Of a stretch of DNA of 64,000 bases, positions 57,000 through 64,000 are shown piece after piece. The translations under genes were made by a program, and so were the position numbers. Position 1 is the first letter of the stretch; every line of letters starts with the position of its first letter. The stretch lies in assembly GCF_024763615.1 (NCBI RefSeq), contig NC_077224.1, forward strand, positions 48,184,712-48,248,711, given 5' to 3'. The stretch comes from Phlebotomus papatasi (lineage: Eukaryota > Arthropoda > Insecta > Diptera > Psychodidae). The notes under the pieces were generated by a model. It ran no database searches. It worked only from the letters and a program-made list of their open reading frames with translations, and had not been told where the DNA came from.

Positions 57000-59140
57000 A
57001 TTCCTTTCTCACACCTTGCCTATCCTTTCCCTATATTCCATCAAGGAGATATGTTGTTAGTGTTTAGAACCCCACAACTGCTCATAGGAAGGTCCTATCG
57101 TCCGCATTAATGGCCCAAAACATATTTCCTAGCAATTGTTTCACGGTATCCATATGTTGATAATGATTATGTGAGTATGTGTTTTATTTTAGATATACAA
57201 AGTCGTGTGTAATTTCTGGCACACGCAAAACACGCATCGCAGACCATTCCTCGGGAGCTAGGTAAACACAAATCGAATTAATGTACGTGAATCTCGTGTC
57301 TGGGCGCATTAGTGCCCAACCGTCCAGACAGAGAGAAAAATATCATCCCATTCCTCAGATGCTAAATTTTTTTTTTCATGTTCAAGAGAAGGTGTGAGAG
57401 AAAATGTATTGGACTTGATTATTACGAAATATCCATTTTATGCTCCGACGAGCCCCACAGAAGGGAGCCATGTGTTCAATGTTAAATAGCAATATCTTCG
57501 AGAATACACCATTGGCAGAAGCTCCTCAAGGGGGCTCTGCCCAGAGAGGTGTAGGAGGAGGGTACACCATTGATGACATGGAGGAAAAATTGAGTGAAAA
57601 AAAAAATAATCAGATGAAATTCTTCTCTCAATCTCTCAAGCGAACAATGTACCAAAACGTACCCATTTGGGGGGCGGAGAAAATGATGAAGAAAATTGCT
57701 TCCAAGGTGCTTTTATAGTAATTGCAAACGCACTTTTTTTCTTGTTAATATTTTTCTCCTCAGTGTTCGTTGGAGCCATTCTTAAATCACACTTCTTACT
57801 CATTCTCCCGTTGAACGGTGTTAAAACAGAAGGTCAGTCATTGCGCAAAGAACAGTACACGGAGTACTTAGAATGTAGATAATAAATTTTGTCACAGAAA
57901 CTCTTGAGTAATTTTAAATAGACAGAACATTAACACAGTTTTTCGCAATTAGTAATATAAGATGTTCATACAATATTGTTTACTTGAGGATCTTACGGAA
58001 AGCTGTGAATTTCTTTGCACTTTAACCCCTCAAAAAAATTACTTTACACCCCTGCCGCCAGGTATCATGCAGATTTTTCGTATGTCCGCCCTATTTACCC
58101 GTAAAACGCCAGGTGAAACAGTTAGAGAGAGCGATTTGGGGTTTTCAAAGAACATGACCTACGTTTTTCCTTCCTAATTGAATTTTATATCTTTCCCTTT
58201 GTTTCTTAAGATATTTTAAAACCCTACAGTAGATTTTTCTTATTTTTCAATACGTTTTAGAGATTGTCCTTATAGAGGATCTAGAGAGCACATTTCTCAA
58301 TCGATTGGAACAAATTTAGTTTCAGTGCAAAGGTCTTCGAAATATTAAAAAGTTTGCACAAGTTTTCATTGGTTATAAACCAGTTATAAATCTATAATTT
58401 TTACTCAATGTGGAGAGAGTACGGTCTATTCGACACATGTCAGCCCAAACCAAATCTTTTATTTCCTTGACACGTCCAATCCCTACCATCCTTCTGTGTG
58501 CTGAAAAGTTTGAGACCCATATGGTTAGGTATGCTATACTGGAGCAATGGTAAACATGGGGTAGTTGTAAACACTGAGATTTTTTAAAATTACCTTAGCA
58601 CTAGCTTCTCCTACATGCAATGGCTAAACCCCCCGTTGATATTTAAATTGACATCATATAGATGTCAAATTAAATATTCAAGCGGCGCCGATTTCTCCTA
58701 AGAGTGTTCCTAGTATTAGGGCCCAAATAGACTGAGGCTGATTCTACAGAATATTAAGCCTGTAAGATTTTGCAGCAAAGATTTTTCCCAAACGGTCATA
58801 CACTGAAAGCTCATAATCATCGATTAGAGATCCTTTGCATAAATTTTCTTTACCTAATTCTTTACAGTCCAATTTTACAAACTAAATATTCTCGAGGGTC
58901 AGCCTGAGTCTATTATAGAGCTCTTAGCCTATGAGTTAACCCTTCAGGAGGGGTATCATAGAGAGAATTAGCATTGAGAGTTAGTTTATATTGAATCGTC
59001 GAAGAGCATAGATCATTAGGATGAATGCTGAGGGTTCTGAGGAAACCTCTAGCGGCTAAGGTGATCATCCACGCGGTTTTCTTAAATGCTCCACCTTTAC
59101 AGATTCCCTGATGGACCTAACAATTAGATATTAAACTTCA
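57000..59140. other. No supportable gene
   Basis: A 92-codon frame at 57440-57718 has a mixed composition (Gly-rich centre, Lys-rich end) and could be coding, but there is no recognised domain and it overlaps others. A small perfect hairpin, TTGACATC / GATGTCAA, is at about 58649-58669. Text from about 58960 may already belong to the LINE relic. Confidence 0.4.
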
Positions 59141-59146
59141 AGACAT

Positions 59147-59537
59147 ATGGACTAGATTATGAAGCGCAATCGGGGGCGGAATGCGATTCGTATTGAGGAT
59201 TTCAGGGTGAGCCATCTCCTTCTTGCAGATGATTTGGTTCTTTTTGGATCTTCCGAAGAAGAGCTGCAGCGCACACTTGATCAATTTGTAAATGTTTGTA
59301 CTGAAACAGGTATGAAAGTGAACGAGCCTAAGTCGAACTTTACATGTTAGTAGAGTCTCATTGCCACGGGACGGGACACAGGTGAAAAAGTTCAAGTATC
59401 TCGGGGTGTTAGTCATGGTCAAGCTTGTTCAGTAATGAGGGACCTTGGCGAAAGCGTAGTGAGGAAGGCCGAGCTTAGTTGTTCGGCTAAATTATCGGGT
59501 TTCAAAGCTGTGTTCATTCCTATTCTTATCTATGGTC
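59147..59537 (+). pseudogene. Non-LTR retrotransposon relic: reverse transcriptase, part 1
   Basis: The frame from 59147 reads MD, a stop, then KRNRGRNAIRIEDFRV, and LLLADDLVLFGSSEEEL, the catalytic ADD motif of reverse transcriptase (usually [FY]ADD) with its usual context. GMKVNEPKS follows. After a stop and a frame change comes VKKFKYLGVLV (the thumb region YLG motif) near 59385-59415, then VFIPILIYG at 59512-59536. The upstream fingers and endonuclease are absent, as in a 5'-truncated LINE copy. The layout suggests an RTE-like clade, by resemblance only. Interrupted at 59538. Confidence 0.9.
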
Positions 59538-59874
59538 CACTGGTAAAAATAAAAGGGTCAAATTGACCCTTTTCCAAAGGATGGATCATATTTGACTCTT
59601 TGAAAGGGTCACCAGGTACCCTTCGAAAGGGTCACGGTTTTGACATCTATTTAATTCCGGAATAAACGAATAAAAAAACAATGAAAAAGTGATCTTTGGT
59701 GTTCGCTCAGATGAGAGAAATATGATATCAGTAATAAGTTTACAATAAAACATGATTATTCGTGATAAATGTGCATACTAAATTTCAAGAGATACAAAAG
59801 TGAACCTTTCAAAGGGTCAAATACGATCCATCCTTTTGAAAAGGGTCAATTTGACCCTTTTATTTTTACCAGTG
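59538..59874. mobile_element. 337-bp long-TIR element inserted in the LINE relic
   Basis: CACTGGTAAAAATAAAAGGG, TCAAATTGACCCTTTT is repeated inverted at the right end. Pairing extends, with few differences, for about 65 bp through GGATGGATC.TATTTGAC. TC precedes (59536-59537) and follows (59875-59876) the element, a possible 2-bp duplication. AAAGGGTC recurs inside. No frame. Superfamily not assigned. Confidence 0.9.
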
Positions 59875-60250
59875 TCATGAGATTTGGGTAATGAGCGAAA
59901 ACGTAAGATCGCGAGTACAAGTTGCCAACGCACGGTTAAGAGAATCACTCGGCGAGATCTAGTGTACGTAGCTAAGTGTACGTGAGGAGCTAAGAATCAA
60001 AGAGTTACTTCTCCGAGTTGAGAGATCACAACTTCGATGGTATGGTCATGTTCAACGCATGAATGAAGAAGGATTCCCTAGGAAAGCTATGTAAGCCATT
60101 GTGAGGAGATCTCGACCTCGGGGCAGACCTAGGACAAGGTGGATCAATCAAATTCAGGATCTTGCCTTGGAACGCTTTATGATCAAACCCGAATATTTTC
60201 CTGTGTAGCCGGGCTTCTGCCCTGAAAGATTCCTTAAGGAGGCCAAGGCT
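59875..60250 (+). pseudogene. Non-LTR retrotransposon relic, part 2 (C-terminus)
   Basis: The frame resumes directly after the insertion with HEIWVMSENVRSRVQVANAR (usual form YGxExW). After a frameshift near 59965 it continues VREELRIKELLLRVERSQ, LRWYGHVQRM, a stop, and RRSRPRGRPRTRWINQIQDL. The last two are the standard C-terminal WYGHV and GRPRxRW motifs. Stops and shifts show it is dead. A plausible 3' untranslated stretch continues to an AATAAA at about 60590. Confidence 0.9.
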
Positions 60251-60587
60251 TATCGCGGCCAATTGCCCGGCAGCGACCCAGCTCTGTGCCCCCAACTGTA
60301 CTCTTCCAGGCCATGTTACCGACTGACTGACAGTGCCTCCTGTCAACCAATCCCCCACACGGCGGGCAACAGAACTATACCACCGGTAAAAGGCCTTGCT
60401 TGGAGCGAGAGGCGGGAAATATGAATTTGCCGCGAACAGGGAAGGGAATCCACCAGCCGGGCTCTATTTCGCTATCAGGTGGAAAATCTCGACTACAATT
60501 CGGCCATCCGACGACTCACCGTCCTCGGTGTAGTCAGTACCAAAAGGGATGTATAGCACCTATAACCCCATTGCCTAGGTACTACTT
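60251..60587 (+). other. Probable LINE 3' region
   Basis: Less AT-rich sequence continuing from the C-terminal relic, with no further motif I recognise, up to CAAATAAATTTT at about 60589. Assignment to the LINE rests on continuity of composition only. Confidence 0.35.
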
Positions 60588-60773
60588 TCAAATAAATTTT
60601 CCCTTTCGGTGACTGGCTCTGGCCTCAAGAACTCCATCGTGCATCAGCTCCAACAGCTGCCGCAGTTGCTTCCTGTACATATGACATGCAATATGCTTCT
60701 TCATTATCATGCAGCATAGTCCATTCCAAACAACTTCGACTATAGTGCTCAGAATGCTTGCCATAAGCAACTA
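60588..60773 (-). CDS. Possible exon of a multi-pass membrane protein (odorant-receptor-like?)
   Basis: The minus-strand frame begins after an in-frame TAG at 60771-60773 that could be the AG of a 3' splice site (CAGATGGATAG). It reads LLMASILSTIVEVVWNG, CCMIMKKHIACHMYRKQL, RQLLELMHDGVLEA, then a stop at 60588-60590. A hydrophobic segment followed by a basic YRKQLRQLLELM-type stretch resembles the region after the second membrane helix of insect odorant receptors. That resemblance is an impression from general knowledge. Upstream exons would lie in or beyond the N gap. No good 5' splice site was seen before the stop, so a pseudogene is possible. Confidence 0.3.
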
Positions 60774-60843
60774 TCCATCTGTTGTAAGTGAATACCAGAC
60801 CAGCATTATGTTAAAGAGTTTCTGCCGTACTACAACACTACTA

Positions 60844-61343
60844 NNNNNNNNNNNNNNNNNNNNNNNNNNNNNNNNNNNNNNNNNNNNNNNNNNNNNNNNN
60901 NNNNNNNNNNNNNNNNNNNNNNNNNNNNNNNNNNNNNNNNNNNNNNNNNNNNNNNNNNNNNNNNNNNNNNNNNNNNNNNNNNNNNNNNNNNNNNNNNNNN
61001 NNNNNNNNNNNNNNNNNNNNNNNNNNNNNNNNNNNNNNNNNNNNNNNNNNNNNNNNNNNNNNNNNNNNNNNNNNNNNNNNNNNNNNNNNNNNNNNNNNNN
61101 NNNNNNNNNNNNNNNNNNNNNNNNNNNNNNNNNNNNNNNNNNNNNNNNNNNNNNNNNNNNNNNNNNNNNNNNNNNNNNNNNNNNNNNNNNNNNNNNNNNN
61201 NNNNNNNNNNNNNNNNNNNNNNNNNNNNNNNNNNNNNNNNNNNNNNNNNNNNNNNNNNNNNNNNNNNNNNNNNNNNNNNNNNNNNNNNNNNNNNNNNNNN
61301 NNNNNNNNNNNNNNNNNNNNNNNNNNNNNNNNNNNNNNNNNNN
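60844..61343. other. Assembly gap (500 N)
   Basis: Exactly 500 N, so the true length is probably unknown. Frames reported across it are meaningless. Confidence 1.
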
Positions 61344-61461
61344 CTGTGTACATGAATGGTTTTTTTTAAAATAATTTTCTTTCCGTAAAAAAATAAATAA
61401 AATTCAGGAATTCAGCTTGAAATTTAAATTCTATCAGAGTGCCCCATTAACCATCGTTTCC

Positions 61462-61606
61462 TTAACCTTTGAAAGACGATTGGGTCATCGGTGACCCAAA
61501 AATGAAATTTTTCATACGGTCATCTAAAGTTGTGTTTTGCTCTAAAAAGTCAGAAAAAGTGATTTATTGACCCAAGATATTTGACCTTCTCGTTCTTAAG
61601 GGTTAA
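61462..61606. mobile_element. TTAA-flanked piggyBac-like element, 145 bp
   Basis: TTAA (61462-61465), CCTTTGAAAGACGATTGGGT, CATCGGTGACCC on the left. Reversed right end after TTAA (61603-61606): CCCTTAAGAACGAGAAGGTC. Same pattern as 45433-45548 with a different inner palindrome. Confidence 0.75.
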
Positions 61607-61693
61607 GGCAAGTCGTGAAACTCAGAGTCTATCTGTGAAGATTTTTCTTATTCTCGTCCTCATCCTTGTGAACCAGATGATCAGCCCAACGTT

Positions 61694-62761
61694 ACCATAG
61701 ATGCAGGTGACTTTCACTTCTGTGGACGACTTGAACACCCTCCTGTTCGTAAGCTTTTCTTTAATTCTAGCACTTATTGATGATCTTTACCGATACCGTT
61801 TATCATATCTGATCGGTGAGGACCATTCTTAACCCTTAACGGTGTTTTCTTTAATATGCGAAAAAAAGTTCTAAAACAATGTTTTCTAGGATAATTATGA
61901 TCCAATAAAGTCGAAAAAACCATCCATTCCTCATTATATTTTTTAGTTTAGGCGCTAGGTGAGAAAATATAAATATTTTTTGAAACTCATTTTGCTTCTA
62001 AAATTCACATTTTTAGTTTTTTCAAATTTTTTAAATAAAAATACAAAGTAGAATGACATATCTTTCAGTAAAAAATAAATTTATTTTAGTCAGATAATTT
62101 TAAATCGGTTTTTTTTAATAAAATTGGAAATGAGTTTTTTGCACAAATATTTTTTGTTGCTTTTTCTCTGACCTGTCACACAAAACTGGGAATAGCAACA
62201 AAACGAAGAGTCAAAATGAGTTGAAACTTTCAAGAGATGTTTATAAGACTATTACCGAAGACATTATAATTCTTTGTTGGCGTCCATTATGGACCTTTTA
62301 GAAAATACATTAGTTCTTACACTGACAACATCGGTATTTTTGTTTGACTCCAAACTTCACAAATATTCTTAGTTTCTTCTATACTACTCTTTTATTTCTT
62401 TTACAAAATCCTTGTATTATGTTCTAATCGCTATAACTTTAAGGTTTTCATCGGTCCGTACTTTTCTGTTTGCTCCACATCGCTATAGCCTGTCTTTTTT
62501 TTTCTTTTCCAATATTCTCTGTTCCACCATTTACATTTTACGTTTTTCTGACAAAACTTTACTTTCCTGTTTCTACACAAATTTTCTTTTGTACCGAGGA
62601 CACTATCGCACTTTTAAATAAATAAAACCTTTATTGTCGCTGTAAGTGTGATTTTTGTGAAGACTGCGTGGAGGCGGTCTTACCCGTTAGAGGGTTAAGC
62701 CTTAATATTTAAGAAAAGCTTACGAACGGTATGGGGTCAAAGTCACCTGCATCTATGGTAC
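61694..62761. mobile_element. Element T, copy interrupted by a TTAA element
   Basis: ACCATAGATGCAGGTGACTT and GTTCGTAAGCTTTTCTTTAA on the left face GAAAAGCTTACGAACGGTAT and AAAGTCACCTGCATCTATGG on the right. Without the insertion at 61829-62698 it would be about 200 bp, like the copy at 14581-14790. Confidence 0.8.
61829..62698. mobile_element. TTAA-flanked piggyBac-like element, 870 bp, inside element T
   Basis: TTAA (61829-61832), CCCTTAACGGTGTTTTC. The right end reversed after TTAA (62695-62698) reads CCCTCTAACGGGTAAGACCG. These are the ends of the 41379-42523 element too. The interior is AT-rich. The 69-codon frame at 62412-62621 is Phe/Leu/Ser-rich and not a transposase. Non-autonomous or internally deleted. 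Confidence 0.85.
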
Positions 62762-62769
62762 CTCTCGGT

Positions 62770-63320
62770 AGCTCTTATACACCTCATTGTTGTATAGGTT
62801 GTATAGGCCAACAATCCGTCTTCATTCAAATGCGGCTAAAAGGTCGCAATTCTTGTTTGCTGATGACCCACATTGCAGTCGAATAATTTAGGGTTATATT
62901 TCTTTACAGTGGTAGCTTAGTTTTTATGCTTAAGGTTCTGGACCGAAAAACTCTTGATAGACTTGAATGGTTCCGTGTTCCGTTGAGTAATAACCTTTCG
63001 AAGAGACAAAGCCACTCCAAAGCTAAGCCAAACCTATTCGAAAATTTACCGGAAGCCTAAAGTCCAATTTCACGTATTCGCTGCTTTAGCGCTGATTGTT
63101 CTGCTATTTCGAATTTCGGTATTATTGACACTTTTTTGACAACAGTGTGTAAACGTTTGTTGGCAAAAATGAATCTTTGTGTACTTTTGTGGAATTTTAG
63201 GATGGCAGAACGTTTGAATTGCAATTTCATTCAAAGAAATGTCCTTTTGATGAACTCGCTCACTTTTTTTTTAACTCTCCACTGCGTTTTTAGGTAACTC
63301 AATTCGGTACAGAAAAAACG
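62770..63320. other. No supportable gene
   Basis: Nothing recognised on either strand. Confidence 0.45.
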
Positions 63321-63326
63321 TCAACC

Positions 63327-63500
63327 GGAGAGAACTTTCAAATTGGGAAGGTTATTACTGAACAAGAGGAATAGGTTTTTTGGTTTTCAGCAGCCGATTG
63401 AGATGATGTTATCGGATCTGATTGCTGTCCCAAAGTATACGAAGAAGTTAACAACCTCAAAGTTATAGTCCCCCATCGGGAACCTTCTAACGAAATAATA
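63327..63500 (-). pseudogene. RTE-like LINE relic, reverse transcriptase fragment
   Basis: The minus-strand frame contains MGDYNFEVVNFFVYFGTAIR followed by SDNIIS, then a stop and a poorer match PKNLFLLFSNNL, KVLS. NFEVVxxFVYLGxxIxxDN is the conserved region after the RT palm in RTE-like insect LINEs. The fragment has stops and is dead. Less certain sequence may extend to about 63620. Confidence 0.7.
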
Positions 63501-63769
63501 TAAACCCCTTAACCTGTAATTCTTTTTGTGCCACTGTAATATGAAAGGCGCAGCATAATCCTCTCCTTGTAATCACTGTGTCAGGAATGACGTATCCGTA
63601 GAGAAGCGGGAACGAAAAAATGAGAGAGTTATAATTAAAATATAAATATTCATTATTTCTGGACACGCATTATGTATATAATATGAGTCAGAAGAACAAA
63701 TTTGAGACATTAAAACTACGATTGTTTAACACATTTTTACATGTTTGGTGAAATATTGAGACGTCATAC

Positions 63770-63860
63770 AAATTGAAAAGTCGATAATGTAATTCTCTCG
63801 CACACAAAATAATGTGTCATCAAGAAAATGATGATTGGGCTTAATGTGCCACAAATTTCT
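63770..63860. repeat. Foldback family I fragment
   Basis: TTGAAAAGTCGATAATGTAA followed by a diverged outer arm resembles family I at 9.1-12.2 kb. Weak. Confidence 0.35.
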
Positions 63861-64000
63861 GTGTTATTCCCATGCTTAACAGACGTCATTCTTGCCTATA
63901 AATACAACAATTTATCTTGACAATTTCTGTTTGCACCGATCGTGAAAAAATAGTGGGGAAAGGTTTTTAAGCAATATTTGAACGTTATCAATGTCATAGA

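Noticed and set aside
59875..60250. Functional LINE protein
   Set aside because: Stops and at least one frameshift break the C-terminus and the 5' half is missing, so it is a relic.
60709..61374. Open frames of 221 and 170 codons across the gap
   Set aside because: They consist almost entirely of N and carry no information.

Overview
The window looks like non-genic, transposon-rich DNA from an AT-rich eukaryotic nuclear genome. An insect, possibly a nematoceran fly, would fit the mix of piggyBac-like and pogo-like non-autonomous elements, foldback elements, tRNA-derived SINEs and RTE-like LINE relics. That placement is inference; nothing here fixes the species. There are no operons, CRISPR arrays, rRNA genes or intact protein genes. 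Reading frames are short, overlapping, A/T-driven and mostly inside repeats. A 500-base run of N at 60844-61343 marks an assembly gap.

Layout. 0-6.3 kb: small repeats, a coding-like tail (396-584), a TTAA element, a tRNA-Thr-like relic and two inverted-repeat elements. 8.3-12.2 kb: a cluster of one foldback family. 12.4-13.8 kb: two SINE types and a TA element back to back. 16-21 kb: a pogo-like element, a small foldback and a dispersed 400-bp repeat whose inverted partner lies at 26.2 kb. 22.6-25.6 kb: two TA elements, a 93-bp direct duplication, a 1.8-kb element with 17-bp terminal inverted repeats and a GGCC tract, then another inverted-repeat element. 28-33.4 kb: a dense repeat patchwork with a large foldback, a pogo-like insertion and three foldbacks in a row. 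35-38.4 kb and 40.6-42.5 kb: nested insertions. 44.4-49 kb: long and short members of one TA family, plus TTAA elements. 51.3-56.8 kb: further copies. 59.1-60.6 kb: a 5'-truncated LINE relic split by a 337-bp element, next to a possible receptor-like exon abutting the gap. 61.4-62.8 kb: a TTAA element inside another element. 63.3-63.5 kb: a second LINE relic on the minus strand.

The strongest signal is insertion history. Four insertions can be shown by reading across them: the LINE frame at 59.5 kb, an undisturbed family member for 61.8 kb, the opposite arm of the same foldback for 45.75 kb, and a paralogous repeat for 31.4 kb. The second recurring theme is a set of eight TA-flanked families whose ends look alike (a purine-rich GGG/GAGG start, often followed by TGGGGC about 8 bases in). 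They may have been mobilised by related transposases that are absent from this window. Stretches between the listed elements mostly hold AT-rich sequence in which I see no supportable gene.
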